The position numbers were made by a program, and so were the translations under genes. The notes beneath the pieces are model-generated. The model was not told the DNA's origin and made no database searches. It was given only the letters and a program-made list of their open reading frames with translations. From the NCBI GenBank assembly GCA_002344135.1, contig DDTO01000006.1, positions 66,683-89,750 on the forward strand: 23,068 nucleotides of DNA, in the 5' to 3' direction. Below are positions 13,782-20,252 of this stretch, piece after piece; position 1 is the stretch's first letter, and every line of letters begins with the position of its first letter. This stretch comes from Chthonomonas sp. UBA2362. GTDB lineage: Bacteria > Armatimonadota > Fimbriimonadia > Fimbriimonadales > Fimbriimonadaceae.

Positions 13782-14852
13782 CTAGGGCAGGATCGTCAGT
13801 TCCTTCGGGAAAGAAGTGAGAATCCGGGGACCAGAATCCGTAACGACGACATCATCCTCGATGCGCACTCCCCCGAATCCCTCCAGGTAAACCCCCGGCT
13901 CGATGGTCCAGACCTGTCCAGCTTCGAGAGGCTGGTCCGCCGAGAAGTGGAGGCGGCCGGCATCGTGAACGCTCCGGCCGAGGCCGTGGCCGAGGCTATG
14001 ACCGAAGTACTGGGCGAGGTCTTCCTCGTCGAGAATCTGGCGAGCGAGGGCATCGACGTCCTTGCCGTTGCCGCCGACGACCATCGCCTCGATGGAGGCT
14101 CTTTGTGCCTTCAGAACCAACCCGTAGATCTCGCGTTGACGCTCGGACGCTCGTCCGACCACGAAGGTTCGAGTGATGTCGCTGTTGTAGCCGTCGAGAG
14201 TAGCGCCGAGGTCGAGGGTGACGAAGTCGCCGACCTCCAGCTTGCGCTCTCCTGCGCGAGCGTGAGGTCGTGCGCTGTTTGGGCCGCTCGCAACGATCGG
14301 CGCGAAGGCGATTCCCGCCTTATGCCGACGGAAAAAGAACTCGATTTCGAGGCCAATATCGAACTCCGCGACGCCGGGCTGAATCAAGCGCGTGACGTGT
14401 TCGAGGCAGGCGTCGGCCAGCTTGCAGGCCTCGGCGATCTTTGCGATCTCGTCCTCGGTCTTCACCATTCGCAGAGGTGGAACGAGTGTCTCGGGAGCAG
14501 CCTCTAGCCCTACACCGTTCAGCGCGCCCCGCCACTTTTCGACGGTTCCATAGGCGACGGTGGGCTCGAATCGCAGGTCGGTGATGCGCATCCGGGCGAC
14601 CTGCTCGCCGAGGAACTCTTCGTGCTTTTTGGGGCTGCCGAAGCTGAACGCCGGCATCGTGGCGACTTCCTCGCCGGCCTGCAGCGTGTAGCGGCTGTCG
14701 GTGAGGAACGCGGCGTCGGTGGGGGTCACGAGAACCTGACCGAACGAGCCGGTGAATCCGGTGAGCCACTGGACGTTGGCGATATCGCTGACGATCAGGG
14801 CGGGGACGTTAGCCGCCGCCATCCGTTCGCGGAGTCGATCGAGCTGATTCAT
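13782..14852 (-). CDS. M24B-family Xaa-Pro aminopeptidase/dipeptidase
   Basis: A cytoplasmic dinuclear-metal peptidase that removes residues preceding proline. The 356-aa protein has an N-terminal creatinase-like domain (1-125, with ALIVSDIANVQWLTGFTGS) and a pita-bread catalytic domain. All five metal ligands are present: Asp214 and Asp225 (TLDLGATLDGYNSDITRTF), His289 (GHSLGHGLG), Glu318 (WTIEPGVY) and Glu332 (GVRIEDDVVV). Length and order fit bacterial PepQ/PepP; Xaa-Pro dipeptidase and aminopeptidase cannot be separated by eye. The ATG at 14852 has AGAGG 4-5 nt upstream and overlaps the aroQ stop (ATGA). It is last in the operon; elongation factor P, a frequent neighbour of aroQ-pepP, is not here. 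Confidence 0.92.
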   Translation of the reverse strand: MNQLDRLRERMAAANVPALIVSDIANVQWLTGFTGSFGQVLVTPTDAAFLTDSRYTLQAGEEVATMPAFSFGSPKKHEEFLGEQVARMRITDLRFEPTVAYGTVEKWRGALNGVGLEAAPETLVPPLRMVKTEDEIAKIAEACKLADACLEHVTRLIQPGVAEFDIGLEIEFFFRRHKAGIAFAPIVASGPNSARPHARAGERKLEVGDFVTLDLGATLDGYNSDITRTFVVGRASERQREIYGLVLKAQRASIEAMVVGGNGKDVDALARQILDEEDLAQYFGHSLGHGLGRSVHDAGRLHFSADQPLEAGQVWTIEPGVYLEGFGGVRIEDDVVVTDSGPRILTSFPKELTILP

Positions 14853-15304
14853 AGGACCTCTGTCTGCAGATTGACGATCGCCTCCAAGGCGAGAACATAG
14901 CCGTAGCCCCCGAAACCGACGACTTGGCCGACCGAAACCGGCGCGATTACCGAGTGTCGGCGAAAGTCCTCGCGAGCGTGAACGTTGCTGAGGTGAACCT
15001 CTACGATAGGCATCCGAACGCTGACGCAGGCATCCCGCAGGGCGATCGAGTAGTGGGTGAGCGCACCGGGGTTGATGACGATCGCGTCCGCCCACTTGCG
15101 GTGCTCCTGGATCGTATCGATAAGGACGCCCTCGTGATTCGACTGAAGGATGCGGACCTCGACGCCGAGCCGCTCGGCGGCCGCTTTGATGTCGGCGTCG
15201 ATGTCCTCGAGCGGCTTTTTCCCGTAGAGATCGGGCTCGCGAAAGCCCGTGAGATTGAGGTTTGGCCCATGAAGGACCAGGACTTTAATCGCTTCCCTGG
15301 CCAC
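14849..15304 (-). CDS. aroQ: 3-dehydroquinate dehydratase, type II
   Basis: Catalyses dehydration of 3-dehydroquinate to 3-dehydroshikimate in the shikimate pathway, in the cytoplasm; type II enzymes are dodecamers. At 151 aa it has family length and the expected motifs: LHGPNLNLTGFREPDLYG with Arg22 and the catalytic Tyr27, INPGALTHYSIALRDA (Asn78 region, substrate binding), VEVHLSN with the catalytic His104, and REDFRRHSVIAP...GFGGYGY. The start is GTG at 15304 with GGAAGG 5 nt upstream. It overlaps the Trm112-like gene by 20 nt at its start and the aminopeptidase gene by 4 nt at its end, so translation is probably coupled throughout. No other shikimate gene is in the window. Confidence 0.95.
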   Translation of the reverse strand: MAREAIKVLVLHGPNLNLTGFREPDLYGKKPLEDIDADIKAAAERLGVEVRILQSNHEGVLIDTIQEHRKWADAIVINPGALTHYSIALRDACVSVRMPIVEVHLSNVHAREDFRRHSVIAPVSVGQVVGFGGYGYVLALEAIVNLQTEVL

Positions 15305-15479
15305 TCTGCCCTTCCTTGGGTGGGATCGCTTCTTCTACGAGGAGATGCGGGATGCCGTCGACGACCCTGTAACGGTAGTTGCAGACCGTGCAGACGAGTT
15401 CCTCGCCCTCCTCGCGGAGAGGTGGACGGCTCTCGCATCGCGGGCAGGCGAGCACCTCAAGCAAGCCGGGATCGATCAT
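15285..15479 (-). CDS. Trm112/YcaR-family small zinc-finger-like protein
   Basis: A 64-aa protein starting MIDPGLLEVLACPRCESR. Four cysteines in two pairs (CPRC and CTVC) form the zinc knuckle, and the family ending RYRVVDGIPHLLVEEA is intact. Trm112-like proteins bind and activate methyltransferases in eukaryotes and archaea; the bacterial YcaR-type role is unsettled, and genes often sit near LpxK, KdsB or glycosyltransferases. The ATG at 15479 overlaps the glycosyltransferase stop as ATGA, and the gene overlaps aroQ by 20 nt. The compact position suggests expression in fixed ratio with its neighbours. Confidence 0.88.
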   Translation of the reverse strand: MIDPGLLEVLACPRCESRPPLREEGEELVCTVCNYRYRVVDGIPHLLVEEAIPPKEGQSGQGSD

Positions 15480-16552
15480 GAGCCGACCTCGTTGTAGACC
15501 ATCATCGTCTTGCGGGCGGTCTCGAGCCAATCGAATTGCCTCGCTCGCTCGAGGCCTTTGAGTCGCATCGCGTCTAATTTACCGGAATCGCCGAGGATTT
15601 CCCGGATGGCGGACGTCCAGTCTGCGGGCGACCAAGAGGCCATTACGTGGGCCGCATCTCCTGCGACCTCCGGCAGGGCTCCTCCGCTGCTGCAAAGAAC
15701 CGGGCATCCGCATTGAAATGCATCCAGGATCGGGAGGCCGAACCCCTCGTGCCGGCTCGGCGCGAGATACAGGCTCGCCGCACAGTATAGGGCGGAAAGC
15801 ACCTCCTGCGTGACGTACCCGGTCAATCTCACTCTCGGCCCCCGGACAAGCTCCTCCCCCCAGCCGGGCTTGCCGGAGACCGCCAGCACGTGAGGAACCT
15901 CCGGAGGCAGCCCAGCGACCGCCTCGATCGCGAGTGCCATGTTCTTTCGTGGCCAGCGGGTTCCAACCGTGAGCAGAAATGGTTCTGCGAGACCGAGTTC
16001 GGACTCTACCCGCTGCTTCGCATCGGAGCGCGGGATCGGCACGATGCCGGGAGTCGCCGCCAACGGGGTCACCACGGTCTTGCCGCGGGCGGCTGGAATG
16101 AACTCTTCGATCTCCCTTCTGGAGGTCTCCGAGACCGTGATGACCTTTGCCGCGCGGCGGGCCGAAGCAGGCATGAACCGGCGCAGGAGGAACAAGTCTC
16201 GATGCTGAAACCACTCGGGCCCGATGAAAAACGACACGTCGTGGATCGTGGTGACGCCGCGCCGTCCCGCCAAAGGGCTGAGGTTGTATTGGGTGTGGAC
16301 GACGCTGGCTCCGGCCCGTCTCGCGAACAGCGGAAAGGCCACGAGGCTCCACCATCGGCTGGAGCGAGCGGGAACGCGAACCCAAAGGAATTGGTCAGAG
16401 TCGGGAATTCCGGGTGGCCGATCGGCGTTGGAGAGTAACAGGAATCGCGCTTCAGGCGCAAGAAGTTCGAGCCCGAGGAGCAGGCCGGTCCAGTAGGTGG
16501 TATCTCCGGTACCGGCGGCGCCGACGAGTCGTACGTCGATCGCAACGGTCAG
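15476..16552 (-). CDS. GT4-family glycosyltransferase, probable CTG start
   Basis: A 358-aa GT-B glycosyltransferase. The N-terminal domain opens with TVAIDVRLVGAAGTGDTTYW, the usual first strand and Gly-rich loop. It continues through TTIHDVSFF and VITVSETSRREI. The C-terminal domain has LLTVGTRWPRKN (Arg199, Lys203), the sugar-nucleotide site PSRHEGFGLPILDAFQCGCP (Glu269, with Asp277 where an E-x7-E motif often has Glu) and SSGGALPEVAGDAA. The longest ATG/GTG start (GTG 16342) would remove the first 70 residues, including this essential loop. The frame continues to a TAG nine codons before CTG 16552, with no ATG, GTG or TTG in the stretch. GGAGG lies 9 nt before that CTG. It probably builds surface or cell-envelope glycan; donor and acceptor are unknown. 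Confidence 0.85.
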   Translation of the reverse strand: MTVAIDVRLVGAAGTGDTTYWTGLLLGLELLAPEARFLLLSNADRPPGIPDSDQFLWVRVPARSSRWWSLVAFPLFARRAGASVVHTQYNLSPLAGRRGVTTIHDVSFFIGPEWFQHRDLFLLRRFMPASARRAAKVITVSETSRREIEEFIPAARGKTVVTPLAATPGIVPIPRSDAKQRVESELGLAEPFLLTVGTRWPRKNMALAIEAVAGLPPEVPHVLAVSGKPGWGEELVRGPRVRLTGYVTQEVLSALYCAASLYLAPSRHEGFGLPILDAFQCGCPVLCSSGGALPEVAGDAAHVMASWSPADWTSAIREILGDSGKLDAMRLKGLERARQFDWLETARKTMMVYNEVGS

Positions 16553-16561
16553 AACGGCGGG

Positions 16562-16566
16562 CCTCC
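16562..16566 (-). promoter_or_regulatory. ribosome binding site supporting a CTG start
   Basis: GGAGG on the minus strand, 9 nt before CTG at 16552. No ATG, GTG or TTG occurs in frame between the upstream stop codon and the conserved first strand of the glycosyltransferase, so this site decides the start. Confidence 0.55.
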
Positions 16567-16620
16567 GAGGCCGATCCTGCTAGAATTCATCCGACATCGC
16601 CATCATAGAGTTTAGAGATT

Positions 16621-16968
16621 ATGCGAAAACGAAAAGCCCCGGTTCTCCTGCTGTCCGCCATCGGTGTCCTGCTTTTGGTCGTCATGGCGATCAACTCGGG
16701 GGTCTTCGCCGGCGGCGCAAACGCTAGCCACAGCCACGATGCGCCTCAGCCCGAGGCGCCTGAGCCAACCGACGTGAAGGAGAAGATGAAGAGTCAACTC
16801 GACAACGTCGTTGGCAAGAGCGGCGGCGAATCGAAGCCTGCAAGCAAGGTCCCTGACCGGCCGACGGTTATCCAGGACAAGCCTTCGAGCTACAAGCCGA
16901 CACCGAACGACAACACGACGAGCGCTCAGTGGTACACGAACGAGTCGCGCAAGCCGAGCGACGAGTAG
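16621..16968 (+). CDS. hypothetical small membrane-anchored or exported protein
   Basis: 115 aa, no family recognised. A basic N-terminus (MRKRKAP) and one hydrophobic segment (VLLLSAIGVLLLVVMAI) form a signal anchor or uncleaved signal peptide. The remainder is polar and probably disordered, rich in Pro, Ser, Asn, Lys and Asp (SHSHDAPQPEAPEPTD, SKPASKVPDRPTVIQDKPSS). It ends in a hydrophilic tail. The polar part should face the periplasm. The ATG at 16621 lacks a clear Shine-Dalgarno site; TAGAAT at 16581-16586 is a possible -10 box without a matching -35. It is divergent from the glycosyltransferase (68 bp) and convergent with kdsA (21 bp). Confidence 0.7.
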   Translation: MRKRKAPVLLLSAIGVLLLVVMAINSGVFAGGANASHSHDAPQPEAPEPTDVKEKMKSQLDNVVGKSGGESKPASKVPDRPTVIQDKPSSYKPTPNDNTTSAQWYTNESRKPSDE

Positions 16969-16971
16969 GAG

Positions 16972-17005
16972 GGCAAGCCGAGCCACGGTCTAACCGAGGC
17001 TTGCC
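16972..17005. terminator. possible bidirectional terminator between convergent genes
   Basis: GGCAAGCC (16972-16979) and GGCTTGCC (16998-17005) are perfect 8-bp inverted repeats with an 18-base loop. The right arm lies in the last codons of kdsA. The loop is long and no T-tract is obvious, so this is a weak call based mainly on position between two convergent stop codons. Confidence 0.35.
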
Positions 17006-17811
17006 TTAGCGTCCCAGATCGCCTTTGCTTGACAGAGCAAATCCTCCGCTCGATCGAGCGGCCACTGTGTGGCGGAATCCGACCAGGCGCGAGCCGGGTC
17101 TGGGTGCACTTCCAGGAACAGGGCATCGATTCCCACCGCGACGGCCGCGCGAGCCATTGCCGGAATCGACTCGCGCACGCCTCCCGTCGCGGTCCCTCCG
17201 CCGCCGGGTCGCTGGGCGCTATGGGTCGCATCGAAGCAGACGGGGACTCCGAAACCACGCATCGTCTCTAGCCCGGGCATATCGACGATAAGGGTGTTGT
17301 AACCGAAACTGGTTCCGCGCTCGGTGAGCATCATCCCGTTGGCTTCGTAGGAGCGGAGTTTGGCGACGATGTTCCCGGTGTCCCAGGGCGCCAAGAATTG
17401 CCCCTTCTTCACGTTGACCGGCAACTCGGTCTCAGCCGCAGCCTGCAAAAGGTCGGATTGTCGGCACAGAAATGCCGGAATCTGAATCAGGTCGATCGAG
17501 TCCGCGACGAGCCCGGCTTGCTCGGCAGTGTGGATGTCGGTCGTTACCGGAACCATGAACTCCTCGCGGACTTCGCGAAGGATCGCAAGGCCGGCGTCGA
17601 TGCCCGCGCCGCGCGGAGAGTCGCCGGAAGTTCGGTTCGCCTTGTCGAAAGAGGCCTTGAAGACGTAGCCGAATCCAAAGTCGTCGCAAATCGCCTTCAT
17701 GCGGTCCGCCACGGTCCGGCACAGGTCGAGGCTCTCGGCAAGACAGGGTCCCGCGATGATGGCGAGGCGGCCCCCGCCGATTTCGACGGCTCCGGCCCGC
17801 AGCGGGGTCAC
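16990..17811 (-). CDS. kdsA: 3-deoxy-8-phosphooctulonate synthase (Kdo-8-P synthase), metal-dependent class
   Basis: Condenses phosphoenolpyruvate with arabinose-5-phosphate to Kdo-8-phosphate, the first committed step to Kdo for lipopolysaccharide, in the cytoplasm. The 273-aa protein has IIAGPCLAES, FKASFDKANRTS, SPRGAGIDAGLAIL, TDIHTAEQAG, QIPAFLCRQSDLL and VNVKKGQFLAPWD. Metal ligands are Cys23, His197, Glu234 and Asp245. Their spacing equals that of the Aquifex enzyme (Cys11, His185, Glu222, Asp233), each shifted by 12, which marks the metal-dependent class II. The start is GTG at 17811, overlapping the dsbD stop as GTGA. Its presence implies a Kdo-containing outer membrane; no other Kdo gene is in the window. 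Confidence 0.96.
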   Translation of the reverse strand: MTPLRAGAVEIGGGRLAIIAGPCLAESLDLCRTVADRMKAICDDFGFGYVFKASFDKANRTSGDSPRGAGIDAGLAILREVREEFMVPVTTDIHTAEQAGLVADSIDLIQIPAFLCRQSDLLQAAAETELPVNVKKGQFLAPWDTGNIVAKLRSYEANGMMLTERGTSFGYNTLIVDMPGLETMRGFGVPVCFDATHSAQRPGGGGTATGGVRESIPAMARAAVAVGIDALFLEVHPDPARAWSDSATQWPLDRAEDLLCQAKAIWDAKASLG

Positions 17812-19673
17812 AGTTCGGCGCCGACCTCTTTCAGCGCGTCGATGAGAACCTTCGGGTTCGGCAACTGTTTCAGATCCTGGAATAGGCGTGCCTGCTCCCC
17901 GCCCGGCTTCATGAGCATGATATGGGGTAGTCCGACGATGTTGAACTGCTTACGGACCATCTCGTCGTAGGCGGGGTCGACACCGGTACTGAGGTCGATC
18001 TTCATCGTGACCACGTTGCGGAGGGCGACGATCGCCTCGGGCTTGGCGAAAACAGCGTGCTCGATCTCCTTGCAAACGAGGCACCAATCAGCGGTGCCGT
18101 CGATCAGGATCGGCTTGCCGCTCGCTTTCGCCTCCTCGAATGCTTCGGGGGTGTACTTGATCCAGTTGATCCGGGTCGGGATCGCGGCGTCCTTGGCTCC
18201 GGTTTGGGCGATAAGTGTGGCCAGCTTCTGCTCCTTCTCGATCTGGCCGTAGGCCTGGAGCGACTGTCCGGCGAGGACGCCCAGAACCAATATGGCGGCC
18301 CCCTTGATGCCGAAGATCAGCCTCGTCGAGCCCGAATTCTCGAAGACGAACAGGTAGCCGGCGGACAGAGCGAAGAACACGGCCCAAGCGATCGCCGTGC
18401 GGCCCTCTTCTGGCTTAAAGCCAAGCCCCTTGAAGAGGTAGTCGGCGGCGATCCAGAAGACCACGATGCCGAGAACGGCCTTCACTGCCTTGAGCCAGCC
18501 GCCCGACTTCGGCAAGGCCTTTGCCCCGGTCGACATCGCGCCGATGACCACGAACGGGAGACCGAGTCCGATACCGATTGTCGTGAAGACGAGCAGACCG
18601 GCAGAGACCTGGCCGATCTTGGCGACCTCCACCGCGAACGCCGCCACCAGCGCTCCAGCGCAGGGCGCCGCCGCGAATCCGACGAGAAGGCCCATGACGA
18701 GGGCGCCGACCGCGCCGCTGCGGCCCTTGAGATGGCGGGCGATCGGACCGGGAATGCCGATCTGGTAGACGTCGAACATGGAGAGCGCGAGGAACGCCAT
18801 GAACGCCGCCAGACCGAAGAGAAACCAAGGTTTCTTGAACAGTTCGCCGACCGCGCCGCCTAGCGAGGCCGCCACTCCGCCGACGGCGCCATAGGTGATC
18901 GCGATTCCGACCATGTACATGACGCCCAGGCCGATACGCCCGGCCCGGCTGCCTGCGGATTGGCCGCTGAAGAACGACACCGTGATCGGAATCATCGGGT
19001 ACACGCACGGGGTGAGTGCCAATGCCAAGCCCGTCAACAGGCACGCGAGCATGACCCAGGCATAGTTCTTCTTGGCGAAGCCGTCGCGGATGAGGCGGGC
19101 GACGAAACTGTCGTCCTCGGCGGGCGCGGGGCTCGACCCGTCGGTCGTGCGCGCAATCAGCTGCGGCTGTGAGGTGTCGTCAACCGGCTCGGAAGCCGTT
19201 TCGACGATTTCTTCACCGTTTTTTTTTGTGACCTCGAGCGTGGCCGAAGCCGTGACGCTGTTCGGTGCAAAGCAGTTGGACTCGGTGCACTGCTGATAGT
19301 TGACCTTGAGCTTGAGCGTCGCCTTGCCGGTCTTGTCGGGGGCCCTGAGCTGCACGGGTATCTGGATCGTCCCTTCGTACACCTTCACCGGCTCGCTCGA
19401 CCCGGCCAGATTCACGCCCTTGGGATACTCGACCTTGAGCACTTTCAGCGTCTTGTCCGCCGCGACTACTGAGACGGGGATCATCGAGGGATCAGAAGGC
19501 GGATTCTGATATCCGTGAAGCCCCTTTTCGAAGGTGACGATCACGGTGCCCTTGACCATCGAGCCCGCGGCGGCGGTGGCCTTATCCAACTTAAGCTGAA
19601 CCTTCGGTGGCGTGTCTTGGGCCAGCGCGAAGACCGTACAAATCGACAGAAGCAGAGCGACAGCGGTTCTCAT
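17808..19673 (-). CDS. dsbD: thiol:disulfide interchange protein DsbD
   Basis: Moves electrons from cytoplasmic thioredoxin across the inner membrane to periplasmic disulfide reductases. The 621-aa protein has all three domains: signal peptide (MRTAVALLLSICTVFALA), periplasmic alpha domain with YQQCTESNC (Cys129, Cys134), a transmembrane beta domain of about eight helices with Cys223 in LTPCVYPM and Cys338 in AAPCAGAL, and a thioredoxin-like gamma domain with GTADWCLVCK (Cys531, Cys534) and cis-Pro in VGLPHIM. All six redox cysteines are present, so it should be functional. The ATG at 19673 is chosen over a TTG three codons earlier because it gives a clean signal peptide. kdsA is translationally coupled to its stop. 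It is divergent from tsaE. Confidence 0.95.
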   Translation of the reverse strand: MRTAVALLLSICTVFALAQDTPPKVQLKLDKATAAAGSMVKGTVIVTFEKGLHGYQNPPSDPSMIPVSVVAADKTLKVLKVEYPKGVNLAGSSEPVKVYEGTIQIPVQLRAPDKTGKATLKLKVNYQQCTESNCFAPNSVTASATLEVTKKNGEEIVETASEPVDDTSQPQLIARTTDGSSPAPAEDDSFVARLIRDGFAKKNYAWVMLACLLTGLALALTPCVYPMIPITVSFFSGQSAGSRAGRIGLGVMYMVGIAITYGAVGGVAASLGGAVGELFKKPWFLFGLAAFMAFLALSMFDVYQIGIPGPIARHLKGRSGAVGALVMGLLVGFAAAPCAGALVAAFAVEVAKIGQVSAGLLVFTTIGIGLGLPFVVIGAMSTGAKALPKSGGWLKAVKAVLGIVVFWIAADYLFKGLGFKPEEGRTAIAWAVFFALSAGYLFVFENSGSTRLIFGIKGAAILVLGVLAGQSLQAYGQIEKEQKLATLIAQTGAKDAAIPTRINWIKYTPEAFEEAKASGKPILIDGTADWCLVCKEIEHAVFAKPEAIVALRNVVTMKIDLSTGVDPAYDEMVRKQFNIVGLPHIMLMKPGGEQARLFQDLKQLPNPKVLIDALKEVGAEL

Positions 19674-19693
19674 AGCGTTCAAGGGCGCTTACC

Positions 19694-19722
19694 ATTATGG
19701 CCGGAGCGTCCTACTTCGTCAT
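19694..19722 (-). promoter_or_regulatory. candidate promoter of dsbD-kdsA
   Basis: On the minus strand ATGACG (19722-19717) and CATAAT (19699-19694) are separated by 17 bp: four of six and five of six matches to the sigma-70 consensus. The -10 box ends 20 bases before the dsbD ATG, giving a leader of roughly 13 nt. Confidence 0.4.
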
Positions 19723-19818
19723 ACGAACTAGGTGGCCCCAGCGTCCCCCAGAACCTCGAGGGGTCCCAGCCGAGTAAATTGGCCTCGTGCCGATCCTTCC
19801 TCGCTCGGAGCGCCTCGA

Positions 19819-20241
19819 ATGATCGAGAGAATCGTCCCCGACGAGGCGGCGATGCGCAAGTTCGCGGCGGAGGTTGCCCGCGGGTGGGCTGCGGGGGACG
19901 TCGTCCTCCTGTCCGGCGAATTGGGGGCAGGGAAGACGACTTTCGTGCGTGGCGTACTGGAGTGCCTAGGCTGGAGCCTTCCGGTGCGTTCTCCGACCTT
20001 TGCCCTGGTACAGGTGTTTCCCACCCAGCCCCCGGTGTTGCACGCCGATCTGTACCGGGTAAGCGGGCCGAGCGGCCTCGGTTTGGAAGAGTACTTCGAT
20101 GACCATCTGTGCTTCATCGAGTGGCCCGACCGGCTCGCTGGGATGCTCGACCCAGCGGCCTGCTGGCAAGTGGAGATCGGACTAGCGGAGGGCGGCCGTG
20201 TGGTCACCGTCCGGCCGCCCGGCAGAGTCTCCTCGCGGTAA
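19819..20241 (+). CDS. tsaE: tRNA threonylcarbamoyladenosine biosynthesis protein TsaE
   Basis: The ATPase TsaE works with TsaB and TsaD to install threonylcarbamoyl on A37 of tRNAs that read ANN codons. The 140-aa product has the Walker A motif LLSGELGAGKTTFVRG (about 30-45), then VRSPTFALVQVF with the conserved S-P-T-F, LHADLYR and CFIEWPDRL (the family's E-W-P/A-D). The ATG at 19819 has GGAG about 9 nt upstream; sequence upstream of it in the frame is not protein-like. It begins a plus-strand operon with sdhA 11 nt behind. tsaB and tsaD are not in the window. Confidence 0.93.
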   Translation: MIERIVPDEAAMRKFAAEVARGWAAGDVVLLSGELGAGKTTFVRGVLECLGWSLPVRSPTFALVQVFPTQPPVLHADLYRVSGPSGLGLEEYFDDHLCFIEWPDRLAGMLDPAACWQVEIGLAEGGRVVTVRPPGRVSSR

Positions 20242-20252
20242 CCTACCGCGTC

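Noticed and set aside
16069..16545. Frameshifted glycosyltransferase with its N-terminus in another frame
   Set aside because: The correct frame is open back to 16552 and encodes the conserved first strand, so no frameshift is needed; a CTG start explains it.
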